From assembly GCA_051879315.1 (NCBI GenBank), contig JBJELW010000048.1:15565-79564 (forward strand): a stretch of 64,000 bases of DNA. The letters are read 5' to 3'. The translations under genes and the position numbers were made by a program. Below the pieces are notes generated by a model that searched no databases, was not told where the DNA came from, and saw only the letters and a program-made list of their open reading frames with translations. The DNA is from Roseburia_C sp051879315. Its GTDB lineage: Bacteria; Bacillota; Clostridia; Lachnospirales; Lachnospiraceae. Positions 1 to 8,419 of the stretch are shown here, one piece after another; position 1 is the stretch's first letter, and the number at the start of each line of letters is the position of its first letter.

Positions 1-1568
1 TCAGCAATTTGTTTTGCCACAAAGTCTTTTATCTGGACGAAAATCTTTCTTACGTCAGAGGACCGCTTTTGGATATTTTATATGTGGCGTCATTTGTATA
101 TCTGCTGTATGGGGTGATATACTTACTTGTTTTTAGAAAAGTATTATCCACCGACAAATTTATTGCCCTGATCATTATGTATCCGTTGAACCTGGTTGCC
201 ATTGTTATTCAGATGTTCGTGCCATCCTGTCTCATTGAAATGTTTATGACTTCAGTGTCTCTTCTGCTGGTTACGAGCGTAGTACAGCGACCGGAGGAAA
301 TGATCAATCCCATATTGGGAATCCGCAACTATATTGCCTATACATCCGATATGAAAAAAGCCTTTATGGTGCGGAAATCCGTACGGATTATCTTTGTAAA
401 AATCGTGAATTATCATTCCCTGTTTAAACTGGTGGGATACGATGCCTGCAATGCACTGATGAAGCGGGTTTCCTCCAATATGAAATGGATATATGCACAG
501 GAGCATTTGTCCATGGATATTTACTATCTGGAGAACGGAGAGTTTGCCCTTGTGGCGGAGAGGGAGGAGCCGGAGAAGGTGGCAGCCGTGGCAGATCGGA
601 TCGCTGCTTCCACGAAGGAACCTGTTCAGGTGGAGAATCTGAATCTGGGACTGGATGCCTGTATCTGCACATTGCAATGCCCCAGGGATATCAATAGCTA
701 TAAGGCGTTGCTCTCCTTTGGAAATTCTTTTCATACCTATCTGCCGGCAGGCGGCTCAGTAACTGACATGGAAAAGGAAAGTGATCGCCATATGTTTCAG
801 CTGCTCAATGAGCTGGACGGTATTATTGCTGATGCCATTGCCAATCATCGGTTTGAGATGTATTATCAGCCGATTTATTCGACCCGGGAGAAACGCTTTT
901 TATCTGCGGAAGCTTTGATCCGCCTGAAGGATGAGAAGTATGGGTTTATTTCGCCGGAACTTTTCATCACTGCGGCAGAGAGGAACGGAACCATTCTTCA
1001 GATTGGGGATTTTGTGCTGGACAGTGTCTGCGGATTTTTGGCAGAATGCAGGGAGAAAGGACTTCCCATTGAGTTTATTGAGATCAACCTTTCCATGACC
1101 CAGTGTGTGCAAAAAAACCTGACGGAGAAGGTGCTGTTTTATTTGGAAAAGTACCATTTAAAACCGGAGCAGATTAATCTGGAAATTACAGAAACTGCGG
1201 CCAATACCGCACATGATATTGTTATACAGAATATTGATTGTCTTACTGAGAAGGGGATTTATTTTTCGTTGGATGATTATGGCACCGGGTATTCCAATAT
1301 TACCAGAATCATATCGCTTCCGTTCCGTATCGTAAAGTTGGACAAGAGTCTTGCAGACAAAATAGATGACGGCAAAGTTAAGATTTTGCTGACAAACACG
1401 GTTCGCATGCTGAAGGAAACCGGAGCGGAGATCGTGGTGGAAGGTGTGGAGACCGAGGATGCGCTGCGGCAGTTTGTGGACATGGGCTGCGATTACATAC
1501 AGGGGTATTATTTCTCAAAGCCATTGCCGGAGCAGGAGTTCATGGAGTTTATTGGGTTGAGTTTTTAG
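1..1568 (+). CDS. EAL-domain cyclic-di-GMP phosphodiesterase with degenerate GGDEF, 5' end outside window
   Basis: The frame is open to the window edge and begins inside a membrane region, so the N-terminus is missing. Counting from the TTG at base 9, three hydrophobic segments (about residues 18-44, 51-71, 75-92) precede a GGDEF-like domain (about 120-245) whose signature reads ENGEF, so cyclase activity is unlikely. The EAL domain (about 275-515) looks intact: EAL at 301-303, Asn360, Glu392 in LEITET, the DDYGTGYS pair at 422-423, Lys444, Glu478 in VEGVET and Gln498. Such proteins hydrolyse c-di-GMP to pGpG at the membrane and tune motility and adhesion. The degenerate GGDEF may act as a GTP sensor (inference). 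The membrane part may sense a ligand, but the missing N-terminus hides what kind. Confidence 0.85.
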   Translation, partial: SNLFCHKVFYLDENLSYVRGPLLDILYVASFVYLLYGVIYLLVFRKVLSTDKFIALIIMYPLNLVAIVIQMFVPSCLIEMFMTSVSLLLVTSVVQRPEEMINPILGIRNYIAYTSDMKKAFMVRKSVRIIFVKIVNYHSLFKLVGYDACNALMKRVSSNMKWIYAQEHLSMDIYYLENGEFALVAEREEPEKVAAVADRIAASTKEPVQVENLNLGLDACICTLQCPRDINSYKALLSFGNSFHTYLPAGGSVTDMEKESDRHMFQLLNELDGIIADAIANHRFEMYYQPIYSTREKRFLSAEALIRLKDEKYGFISPELFITAAERNGTILQIGDFVLDSVCGFLAECREKGLPIEFIEINLSMTQCVQKNLTEKVLFYLEKYHLKPEQINLEITETAANTAHDIVIQNIDCLTEKGIYFSLDDYGTGYSNITRIISLPFRIVKLDKSLADKIDDGKVKILLTNTVRMLKETGAEIVVEGVETEDALRQFVDMGCDYIQGYYFSKPLPEQEFMEFIGLSF

Positions 1569-1585
1569 AGGTAATATGATAGTAT
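1557..1585 (+). promoter_or_regulatory. Possible sigma-A promoter of ychF
   Basis: TTGAGT at 1557-1562 and TAGTAT at 1580-1585 are separated by 17 bases and lie about 50 bases upstream of the ychF start. Both boxes depart from consensus, so this is tentative. Confidence 0.35.
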
Positions 1586-1637
1586 TACAGGATGTAGTGA
1601 CTGTTGTAAATGAAAAAAGTCCCCAAAGGAGAGCAAA

Positions 1638-2738
1638 ATGAAGTTAGGTATCGTAGGTCTTCCCAACGTGGGAAAAAGTACCCTTTTTAATTCGTTAACC
1701 AAGGCCGGAGCAGAATCCGCCAATTATCCGTTCTGTACCATCGATCCCAACGTGGGAATCGTGACAGTGCCGGATAAGCGTCTGAAGGTTTTGGGCGAGA
1801 TGTATCATTCCAAAAAAGTGACACCGGCGGTGATTGAATTCGTGGACATTGCAGGACTGGTGAAGGGAGCCAGCAAGGGCGAAGGTCTGGGCAATCAGTT
1901 CCTGGCTAACATCCGTGAAGTGGATGCCATCGTGCATGTGGTCCGTTGCTTTGAGGATCCCAATGTGGTGCATGTGGATGGAAGCATTGATCCGGTTCGT
2001 GATATTGAGACCATCAATCTGGAGCTGATCTTTTCTGATATTGAGATTTTGGAGCGTAGAATTGCAAAGGTTTCTAAGCAGGCCAGAATGGACAAGACTC
2101 TGGCCAAGGAGGAGGCACTGCTGAAGGCGTTGAAGGCTCATCTGGAGGAGGGCAAAATGGCTAAGACATTTGAGCTTTCTGACGATGAGGATGAGCAGGC
2201 ATGGTTTGCTTCCTATAATCTGCTTACTGCAAAACCGGTGATTTATGCGGCCAATGTATCTGAGGATGATCTGGCGGACGATGGAGCCAATAATCCCCAT
2301 GTGACACGTGTGAGAGAGCAGGCAGCTGCAGAGAACAGTGAGGTGTTTGTAATCTGTGCCCAGATCGAGGAAGAAATCTCTGAGCTGGAGGACGATGAGA
2401 AGGATATGTTCCTGGAGGAGTTGGGACTTTCCGAGTCTGGTCTGGATAAGCTCATTGCAGCCAGCTATAAGCTGTTGGGTCTCATCAGTTATCTGACTTC
2501 CGGGGAAGATGAGTCCAGAGCATGGACCATTGTGAAGGGAACCAAGGCACCCCAGGCGGCAGGAAAAATCCATACAGACTTTGAACGTGGATTTATCCGG
2601 GCCGAGGTGGTATCCTATGATCACCTGATCGAGTGCGGAAGCATGACTGCAGCCAAGGAAAAGGGTCTGGTGCGGCTGGAAGGAAAGGACTATGTGGTTC
2701 AGGATGGGGATATTATTCTGTTCCGGTTCAACGTATAA
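1638..2738 (+). CDS. ychF: Redox-regulated ATPase YchF (Obg/OLA1-type P-loop protein)
   Basis: 366 residues, the full family length. The Walker A motif GLPNVGKST starts at residue 7. The switch region PNVGIV lies near 38, the DIAG motif near 70 and a TGS domain ends the protein (VQDGDIILFRF). YchF belongs to the TRAFAC GTPases but prefers ATP, binds ribosomes and is linked to oxidative stress and translation control. The start at 1638 follows an AAAGGAGAG ribosome site. The gene is followed at once by a strong terminator, so it is probably a single-gene unit. Recognition is very secure. Confidence 0.97.
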   Translation: MKLGIVGLPNVGKSTLFNSLTKAGAESANYPFCTIDPNVGIVTVPDKRLKVLGEMYHSKKVTPAVIEFVDIAGLVKGASKGEGLGNQFLANIREVDAIVHVVRCFEDPNVVHVDGSIDPVRDIETINLELIFSDIEILERRIAKVSKQARMDKTLAKEEALLKALKAHLEEGKMAKTFELSDDEDEQAWFASYNLLTAKPVIYAANVSEDDLADDGANNPHVTRVREQAAAENSEVFVICAQIEEEISELEDDEKDMFLEELGLSESGLDKLIAASYKLLGLISYLTSGEDESRAWTIVKGTKAPQAAGKIHTDFERGFIRAEVVSYDHLIECGSMTAAKEKGLVRLEGKDYVVQDGDIILFRFNV

Positions 2739-2757
2739 TAGTGACATCGCATTGCGG

Positions 2758-2787
2758 CGCGTCTCCTGTGGGAGGCGCGTTTTTTTG
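2758..2787 (+). terminator. Rho-independent terminator after ychF
   Basis: A 9-bp stem CGCGTCTCC / GGAGGCGCG (2758-2766 with 2771-2779, one G-T pair) is followed by a run of eight T. Confidence 0.9.
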
Positions 2788-2828
2788 TTTTCTGCATATC
2801 CTAATACAAAGGCGAAACGGGAGCTGTT

Positions 2829-3077
2829 ATGAGATTTTGCGAGCTGGGAGAGAAACAGGTGATCAATGTGGCGGATTGTTGCTGCATTGGAACAGTCATA
2901 GATCTGGATATCGATGAGCGCTCGGGGAGGGTGTGCGCATTGATTGTGGCAGACACCGGACGCTTTTGCGGCTTCTTCCGGTGCGCCAAGGATATCTTGG
3001 TACCATGGGAAAAAATTGTCAAGATCGGACCGGACATTATCCTTGTGGACGTCTGTTTGAAACCTCCAAAGAAGTAG
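2829..3077 (+). CDS. YlmC/YmxH-family sporulation protein (PRC-barrel)
   Basis: 82 residues. The order MRFCELGEKQVINV..G...G.V.D and the closing IGPDIILVDV match the YlmC/YmxH family of small PRC-barrel proteins that are widespread in spore-forming Firmicutes. The family is annotated as sporulation-associated, but no molecular activity is established. Start ATG 2829 is preceded by CGGGAGCTG, a usable though modest ribosome site. It lies between the ychF terminator and nrdR with 96 bases before the nrdR start. The link with sporulation is family-level knowledge only. Confidence 0.85.
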   Translation: MRFCELGEKQVINVADCCCIGTVIDLDIDERSGRVCALIVADTGRFCGFFRCAKDILVPWEKIVKIGPDIILVDVCLKPPKK

Positions 3078-3173
3078 AAGACGGTGTGACAGAACCGGGA
3101 AATATGCTAAAATAAATTGACAGTGAAATTGAAGAAAGTTATACTAAATTTATATACAAAGGAGAGAGATAAT

Positions 3174-3626
3174 ATGAAATGTCCGTTTTGTAGCAGTGAA
3201 AATACCAGAGTAATAGATTCCAGACCGGCGGATGATAATAATTCTATCCGACGCAGAAGATTGTGTGATGAGTGTGGAAAACGTTTTACCACTTATGAAA
3301 AGGTGGAGACAATTCCACTGATCGTGATTAAAAAGGATAATTGCAGAGAACAGTATGATCGGTCCAAGATCGAGGCCGGCGTGCTCCGCGCCTGTCACAA
3401 GAGACCGGTATCTGTAGAACAGATCACTAAGGTAGTGGATGAGGTGGAAACGGAGATCTTTAACCGGGAGAGCAAAGAGATACCCAGTACAGTTATTGGC
3501 GAGTTGCTCATGGACAAGATTAAGGATTTAGATCCGGTAGCCTATGTCCGTTTTGCATCTGTGTACCGCGAGTTCAAGGATGTGAATACCTTCATGAACG
3601 AGCTGAAAAAAATGTTGGACAAATAA
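3174..3626 (+). CDS. nrdR: Transcriptional repressor NrdR (ribonucleotide reductase regulator)
   Basis: 150 residues from ATG 3174, chosen because AAAGGAGAG stands just before it and the product then starts with the canonical MKCPFC. An N-terminal zinc ribbon (CPFC near 3-6, CDEC near 31-34) is followed by an ATP-cone domain (about 49-139) that senses dATP/ATP. NrdR binds NrdR boxes before ribonucleotide reductase operons and represses them when dATP is high. No nrd gene is present in the window, so its targets lie elsewhere. Confidence 0.97.
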   Translation: MKCPFCSSENTRVIDSRPADDNNSIRRRRLCDECGKRFTTYEKVETIPLIVIKKDNCREQYDRSKIEAGVLRACHKRPVSVEQITKVVDEVETEIFNRESKEIPSTVIGELLMDKIKDLDPVAYVRFASVYREFKDVNTFMNELKKMLDK

Positions 3627-3636
3627 AATCACAATA

Positions 3637-3664
3637 TTAAGTTTTATTTTTTTACATCCGATAA
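3637..3664 (+). promoter_or_regulatory. Candidate sigma-D (sigma-28, motility) promoter
   Basis: TTAAGTTT at 3637-3644 and TCCGATAA at 3657-3664 resemble the sigma-28 boxes TAAAGTTT and GCCGATAA. The gap is 12 bases rather than the usual 11. In the Bacillus layout it reads TAAG, 15 bases, TCCGATAA. It sits 46 bases upstream of the ATG at 3710. Confidence 0.5.
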
Positions 3665-3709
3665 TATAAATGTAAAGATAATGACAGAACACGAAGGAAT
3701 GTGATCGAT

Positions 3710-4102
3710 ATGAATATTTCCGGTATTCGTCCCTACATGGGATATTACGATTACAACAGCATACAGAGAGTAGGACAGGAGGCAGAGGTACAGCCTTCGT
3801 CGGAAGGACAGCATCAGCTGTCACAGCCTCAGCAGGCGCTTTCCGCAGAGCGGGACTATGACTCTCAGACCTTTGGTGCAGCAGATTATGCAAAACAGTA
3901 TCAGCCTGATGCAGTTTATGATCTGAAAGGGGCTGACAGTGATATTCATAATCTGGATGTGGAGCAGGCCCTGTCTGATATGCAGAAGGATCAGGTATTA
4001 CAGCAGTATCAGTTCTTTGTGGGTGACAATCAGGACGGTGTCCGCGCATCAACGGAAGCGGCAGCAGCCAGTGCCCGCGCAGTGGAGAACTTTACATTAT
4101 AA
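3710..4102 (+). CDS. Conserved-looking protein of unknown function, possible motility regulon member
   Basis: 130 residues from ATG 3710; a GTG at 3701 is in frame, but AAGG at 3694 is too close to serve it. The protein has no signal peptide or membrane segment. It begins MNISGIRPYMGYYDYN, has a Gln-rich stretch (about 28-45), many Tyr and Asp residues and an Ala-rich C-terminus (EAAAASARAVENF, about 114-126) that looks helical. I do not recognise the family. The upstream box at 3637-3664 resembles a sigma-28 promoter, so a role with flagella or chemotaxis is a fair guess but only inference. It appears to form a single-gene unit, ending before the terminator at 4168. Confidence 0.7.
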   Translation: MNISGIRPYMGYYDYNSIQRVGQEAEVQPSSEGQHQLSQPQQALSAERDYDSQTFGAADYAKQYQPDAVYDLKGADSDIHNLDVEQALSDMQKDQVLQQYQFFVGDNQDGVRASTEAAAASARAVENFTL

Positions 4103-4167
4103 TTTTCGAAAAGTTTTGGGCAGTTACATATTTTTTATATTACTGTATAGCATATGAGTGAGAGATG

Positions 4168-4193
4168 GCTCCGCAGGAATGCGGAGCATTTTT
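4168..4193 (+). terminator. Rho-independent terminator
   Basis: Stem GCTCCGC (4168-4174) with GCGGAGC (4181-4187), six-base loop, then ATTTTT. It ends the unit containing the unknown gene at 3710-4102. Confidence 0.85.
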
Positions 4194-4235
4194 ATTGAGT
4201 GTGATTACACCTCGTGCCAAATAAAGGAGGAAAAA

Positions 4236-4781
4236 ATGAGAATAATATCAGAAAACGCAGCAGCTATTGTAATAGATTACCAGGAGAAAATTCTGCCGGC
4301 CATGTCCGATGCGGAAAGTCTGGTGGCCCGATCTGAGATATTGTTAAAGGGTTTGAAAGTTTTGGAGGTTCCCATGATTTTGACCACTCAGTATGCCAAG
4401 GGACTTGGAAACAATATTGAGACCATCACATCTGCCATGGGAAATGATGGCACGGCATACGACAAGACAACATTTTCTGCCTACGAGACAGAGCCGGTGC
4501 GCCAGCAACTGGAAAAGTCAGGGAGAAAGCAGGTCATTATTTGCGGAATTGAGACACATATCTGTGTGCTGCAGACAGCCATTGACCTGAAGGCGGCGGG
4601 CTACGAGCCGATTATCGTGGCCGATTGTGTGGATTCCAGAAAGCCGTTGGACAAGGAGTATGGGTTAAAGCGGGCCATGCAGGAGGGAGTATGGCTCACC
4701 ACCACGGAGCAGTTGTTGTTTGAACTGACACGTAAGGCGGGAGGCCCGGTCTTCAAACAGATTTCCGCACTGATCCGATAA
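4236..4781 (+). CDS. Isochorismatase-family cysteine hydrolase
   Basis: 181 residues from ATG 4236, which follows an ideal AAAGGAGG. The fold is read from the triad motifs: Asp14 in VIDYQ, Lys in the stretch YDKTTFSA (about 89) and the nucleophile Cys in ICGIETHICVLQ (the ETHICV segment is typical). Relatives such as YcaC hydrolyse amides or esters of small metabolites. The true substrate cannot be read from sequence, and it is probably not an isochorismatase in a siderophore pathway because no such genes are near. It stands alone between a terminator and yqeG. Confidence 0.88.
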   Translation: MRIISENAAAIVIDYQEKILPAMSDAESLVARSEILLKGLKVLEVPMILTTQYAKGLGNNIETITSAMGNDGTAYDKTTFSAYETEPVRQQLEKSGRKQVIICGIETHICVLQTAIDLKAAGYEPIIVADCVDSRKPLDKEYGLKRAMQEGVWLTTTEQLLFELTRKAGGPVFKQISALIR

Positions 4782-4873
4782 AAATGTTGCATTCACAGGG
4801 GACAAATGATAGAATCAATCTGGTTGTGAAGGAATGAGCAGTTACGAATCATACGAACTGGAGAGATGAGGAT

Positions 4874-5398
4874 ATGTTGGAGAAGTTTTATCCACAGGAA
4901 TATCTGGACTCCACCTATGTCATTGACTTTGATCGCTTGTATGCGGAGGGCTACCGTGGAATTATCTTTGATATTGATAATACACTGGTTCCCCATGGCG
5001 CCCCGGCGGATGAGCGGGCCGAAAAGCTTTTTTCTCACCTGAAGGAGCTGGGATATGGCTGTATGCTTCTGTCCAATAATAAAGAGCCAAGGGTGAAAAT
5101 GTTTAATGATGTGGTGAAGGTGTCCTACATTTATAAAGCCGGAAAGCCTTCCGTGAAAAATTATTTGAAAGCCATGGAACTTTTGGGAACTGACCAGAGT
5201 AACACATTATTTGTGGGAGATCAGATTTTTACGGATATCTACGGTGCCAACCGGGCGGGTATTCGAACCATTTTGGTCAAACCCATTCACCCGAAGGAAG
5301 AGATTCAGATCGTGTTGAAACGGTATCTGGAGAAAATTGTGTTGTTCTTTTATCAGCGGAAACAGAAAAGTAATACCTCGTGCCAGGAAAAGGAGTAA
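4874..5398 (+). CDS. YqeG-family HAD phosphatase
   Basis: 174 residues. HAD motif I appears as FDIDNTLVPHG (about 35-45), motif II as LLSNNKEPR and motif III as VGDQIFTDIYGANRAG. This is the subfamily IIIA arrangement of YqeG, related to phosphatidylglycerophosphatase GEP4. A role in phosphatidylglycerol synthesis is possible, but bacterial evidence is thin. The start ATG 4874 follows GGAGAGATGAGG. The gene ends 4 bases before rpiB, so the two are probably co-transcribed. Confidence 0.85.
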   Translation: MLEKFYPQEYLDSTYVIDFDRLYAEGYRGIIFDIDNTLVPHGAPADERAEKLFSHLKELGYGCMLLSNNKEPRVKMFNDVVKVSYIYKAGKPSVKNYLKAMELLGTDQSNTLFVGDQIFTDIYGANRAGIRTILVKPIHPKEEIQIVLKRYLEKIVLFFYQRKQKSNTSCQEKE

Positions 5399-5402
5399 GG
5401 AA

Positions 5403-5843
5403 ATGAAAATCGGAATCGGAAATGATCATGCAGCAGTGGAGATGAAGTTTGCCATTAAGGAATATTTGGAAAGTATGGGACATGAAGTGGTGAATTACGG
5501 TACGGATTCCAATGAAAGCTGCAACTATCCGGAGTATGGAGCAAAGGTAGGCCGGGCGGTGGCAGCCGGGGAAGTGGACTGTGGTGTGTTGATCTGTGGA
5601 ACCGGTGTTGGAATTTCCATCGCTGCCAATAAGGTAAAAGGAGTACGGGCGGCAGTGTGTTCCGATGTGGCAACTGCCCATCTGGTGAAGGAACACAATA
5701 ATGCCAATATCATTGCTTTTGGTGCACGCATCGTGGGATTAGAACTGGCAAAGGATATCGTGAAGGCTTATCTGGATGCGGAATATCAGGGTGGAAGACA
5801 CGATCTTCGCATCGCCATGATCCACGAGATAGAAAACCAGTAG
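5403..5843 (+). CDS. rpiB: Ribose 5-phosphate isomerase B
   Basis: 146 residues from ATG 5403, which follows AAAAGGAG. Family marks are GIGNDHAAVEMK at the N-terminus, the catalytic Cys in CGVLICGTGVGISIAAN (about 60-75) and NIIAFGAR. RpiB interconverts ribose 5-phosphate and ribulose 5-phosphate in the pentose phosphate pathway. The same fold (LacA/RpiB) includes galactose-6-phosphate isomerase subunits, but the single-gene context favours RpiB. It lies 4 bases after yqeG. Confidence 0.95.
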   Translation: MKIGIGNDHAAVEMKFAIKEYLESMGHEVVNYGTDSNESCNYPEYGAKVGRAVAAGEVDCGVLICGTGVGISIAANKVKGVRAAVCSDVATAHLVKEHNNANIIAFGARIVGLELAKDIVKAYLDAEYQGGRHDLRIAMIHEIENQ

Positions 5844-5856
5844 AAAAATTGTCCGC

Positions 5857-5886
5857 GTTCCTATGGAAATAGTTCCTATGGAAATA
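5857..5886 (+). repeat. Perfect 15-bp tandem repeat upstream of the efp promoter
   Basis: GTTCCTATGGAAATA occurs twice head to tail at 5857-5871 and 5872-5886. Each unit contains the small palindrome TTCC-TAT-GGAA. The pair ends 12 bases before the efp -35 box. Confidence 0.8.
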
Positions 5887-5898
5887 ATAAAAAAAAGG

Positions 5899-5927
5899 TT
5901 GAAAAAACCTTATATTTATTATAAAAT
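5899..5927 (+). promoter_or_regulatory. Sigma-A promoter of efp
   Basis: TTGAAA at 5899-5904 and TAAAAT at 5922-5927 are separated by 17 bases, giving a leader of about 60 bases before efp. Confidence 0.7.
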
Positions 5928-5996
5928 AGAACGAGTGGTTTACATTAAGTGAGATGTAAATTTTTCCCAAAACACAAATTTTAGGAGGAATATCGA

Positions 5997-6554
5997 ATGA
6001 TTTCAGCAGGAGATTTCAGAAACGGAGTAACCATCGAATTCGAAGGTAATATTTATCAGATTATTGAGTTCCAGCATGTAAAACCCGGTAAGGGAGCTGC
6101 ATTTGTCAGAACAAAGTTAAAGAACATCAAGAGTGGCGGTGTGGTTGAGAAGACTTTCCGTCCTACAGAGAAGTGCCCGCAGGCTCGTATTGACCGCAAG
6201 GATATGCAGTATCTGTACAACGATGGAGATTTATATTATTTCATGGATGTGGAGAACTATGAGCAGATCGCATTGGATACTGCTACCATCGGAGACACAT
6301 TAAAGTTTGTAAAAGAGAACGAGATGTGTAAGGTATGTTCCCACAACGGAAGTGTATTTGCAGTGGAGGCTCCGCTTTTCGTAGAGCTGGAGATTACAGA
6401 GACTGAGCCCGGATTCAAGGGAGATACCGCAACAGGTGCTACAAAGCCTGCAGTGGTTGAGACCGGCGCTACCGTATATGTTCCGCTGTTCGTTGAGCAG
6501 GGCGATGTGATTAAGATTGACACCAGAACCGGTGAGTACTTATCCAGAGTATAA
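5997..6554 (+). CDS. efp: Elongation factor P
   Basis: 185 residues, the usual length, after an AGGAGG site. The protein has the KOW-like N-terminal domain, an OB domain and the C-terminal OB domain ending in DTRTGEYLSRV. The loop that enters the peptidyl-transferase centre reads HVKPGKGAAF, with Lys32 at the position modified in Bacillus. EF-P rescues ribosomes stalled on polyproline. No modification enzyme gene lies nearby, so the type of lysine modification cannot be told here. Own promoter and own terminator indicate a single-gene unit. Confidence 0.98.
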   Translation: MISAGDFRNGVTIEFEGNIYQIIEFQHVKPGKGAAFVRTKLKNIKSGGVVEKTFRPTEKCPQARIDRKDMQYLYNDGDLYYFMDVENYEQIALDTATIGDTLKFVKENEMCKVCSHNGSVFAVEAPLFVELEITETEPGFKGDTATGATKPAVVETGATVYVPLFVEQGDVIKIDTRTGEYLSRV

Positions 6555-6573
6555 TATTCTGTAAAATTAAATC

Positions 6574-6608
6574 AAAAGGGGTTGCCGTGTTTGTGCGGCA
6601 GCCCTTTT
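6574..6608 (+). terminator. Rho-independent terminator after efp
   Basis: A long stem AAAAGGGG-TTGCCG / CGGCAG-CCCTTTT surrounds a GT-rich loop and ends in TTTT. Confidence 0.85.
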
Positions 6609-6653
6609 CAGCTTTATAAGAAGTTGTAGTATATGAAGGATCAGGAGGGAAAC

Positions 6654-8417
6654 ATGAGGGACAAAAAGAATGTGGGAATAAAAATCAGTGCAGTGTTATA
6701 TCCGGCGCTGCTTTTTTATGTCACGGCCTTTATGACCTATAACCCTTTTGTGCGAACCAGATGGCGGGCGCAGTTGGTAAATGTGTTATTATTTGAACTA
6801 TTGGCAGTGTTACTTTTTGTATTGCTGGGAAATGCGGTGACGGCTCTGCGGACGGAGGTGGCAGTGGCATGGCTGCTGGCATTGGTGAATTCCTACGTGC
6901 TGGAATTCCGGGGGTCGCCACTGGTTCCATGGGATTTTCTGTCTCTGGGAACAGCAGCCGGTGTGGCGGGAAACTATTCTTATCTGCCCAATATGAGGCA
7001 GGTGGTGTGCAGCGTTTGGCTGTTGGGCATGTTTGTGGGGGCCGGATGGCTGCAATGGAAGCTGGACCGGAACAAATGGAAATCACGCCTGGGCAGCGCT
7101 CTGGGTTGCATGGCAGGGATAATTGCCATCACACTGGCTCTGTGGGATGACGGGGTGGTGAGCCGCTTACAGCTCTATCCTTTTTTATTTACGCCCACTG
7201 TTATGTACGAACGAAATGGGTTTGCGGTAACCTTCTTGATGGATTTACAATATTTAAAGGTGGAAAAGCCGGATGGGTATTCTGTGCAAAGGGCGGAAGA
7301 GTTGTTGGAGCAGTATCAGGAAGACAGTTTGCGTGAGGGGCAAAACGGTATTGCGGAGAGCGACAGCGAACGTTATCCCAACGTAATCGTGATTATGGAT
7401 GAGGCCTTTTCGGATCTTTCAGTGTTGGGGGAATTTGAGACGAATCGGGATTATATGCCCTTTGTTCACAGCTTACAGCAGGGGGCGGACAATACGGTGA
7501 CCGGCATGCTTTCGGTATCGGTAAAGGGAGGAAATACAGCAAATACGGAGTTTGAATTCCTTACTGGAAATACCATGGCATTTCTTCCGGCAGGAAGTAT
7601 TCCCTATCAGCAGTATGTGCGGCAGGAGACACCGTCTCTGGCATCCACACTGGCGGATTTGGGATATGAAACATATGCCCTTCACCCCTACAATGCTTCC
7701 GGATGGAATCGGGATAAAGTTTATCCGCTCCTGGGTTTTTCGGAGTTTTTATCAAAACAGGATTTTACAAATGCCTCTTATGTGAGAGGATATGTGGACG
7801 ACGCCAGCTGCGTGGAGAAAATCATCCAACTGTATGAGGCAAAAGATGAGAATACCCCGGGCTTTTATTTCTGTGTCACTATGCAAAATCACAGCTCCTA
7901 CACGGATGGGTATGTGGCGGAACAGGGAAATATTTCGGTTTCCGGAAGCAGCAGTAGAGCGCTGGAGGAGTATCTCACCCTGATGGAGCAGTCAGATGCT
8001 GCACTGCAGCAGCTGCTCACCTATTTTTCTGAACAGAAGGAACCCACGGTGGTGGTGTTTTTCGGGGACCATCAGCCGGCGGATTCGGTTGTGACTCCCA
8101 TTTGGAACAGGCAGGGAGTGGATTCTTACAATCTGACTCAGGAGCAGAACACTCTTCGCTACGATGTGCCCTACGTAATCTGGGCAAACTTTGAGATGGA
8201 AAGTGCAACTGATGTGGACACCAGTGCCAATTATCTGACGGCTCAGGTGTGTCAATATGCAGGAATCCCGCTGACGCCTTATCAGAAGTTTCTGCTGGAG
8301 CTTTCAGGGGAGATTCCGTTGATCTCCACCCAGCATACGGAAGGACTGGAGGAGAAACGGATCGAGGATTATCAAGTTTTGCAATATTATTTTTTGTTTG
8401 ATAAGGAGAGAGACTAA
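6654..8417 (+). CDS. LTA synthase (LtaS)-family membrane sulfatase-fold protein
   Basis: 587 residues from ATG 6654, chosen over the in-frame ATG 6633 because CAGGAGGG stands directly before it. About five N-terminal membrane segments (residues 5-185) anchor an extracellular sulfatase-fold domain. Visible active-site parts are Glu in IVIMDEAFSD (about 246), the Thr-rich nucleophile loop GGNTANTEFEFLTGN (about 291-305) and the metal site FFGDHQP (about 468). Relatives transfer glycerol phosphate from phosphatidylglycerol to lipoteichoic acid or related glycans. Which polymer is made here is not known. It ends 2 bases before the YfhO-like gene, implying translational coupling and a joint envelope-glycan role. 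Confidence 0.88.
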   Translation: MRDKKNVGIKISAVLYPALLFYVTAFMTYNPFVRTRWRAQLVNVLLFELLAVLLFVLLGNAVTALRTEVAVAWLLALVNSYVLEFRGSPLVPWDFLSLGTAAGVAGNYSYLPNMRQVVCSVWLLGMFVGAGWLQWKLDRNKWKSRLGSALGCMAGIIAITLALWDDGVVSRLQLYPFLFTPTVMYERNGFAVTFLMDLQYLKVEKPDGYSVQRAEELLEQYQEDSLREGQNGIAESDSERYPNVIVIMDEAFSDLSVLGEFETNRDYMPFVHSLQQGADNTVTGMLSVSVKGGNTANTEFEFLTGNTMAFLPAGSIPYQQYVRQETPSLASTLADLGYETYALHPYNASGWNRDKVYPLLGFSEFLSKQDFTNASYVRGYVDDASCVEKIIQLYEAKDENTPGFYFCVTMQNHSSYTDGYVAEQGNISVSGSSSRALEEYLTLMEQSDAALQQLLTYFSEQKEPTVVVFFGDHQPADSVVTPIWNRQGVDSYNLTQEQNTLRYDVPYVIWANFEMESATDVDTSANYLTAQVCQYAGIPLTPYQKFLLELSGEIPLISTQHTEGLEEKRIEDYQVLQYYFLFDKERD

Positions 8418-8419
8418 AC

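Noticed and set aside
1695..2747. Long open frame of 350 codons on the minus strand across ychF
   Set aside because: It mirrors ychF, has no ribosome site and gives a low-complexity His/Leu/Cys-rich product; ychF itself is beyond doubt.
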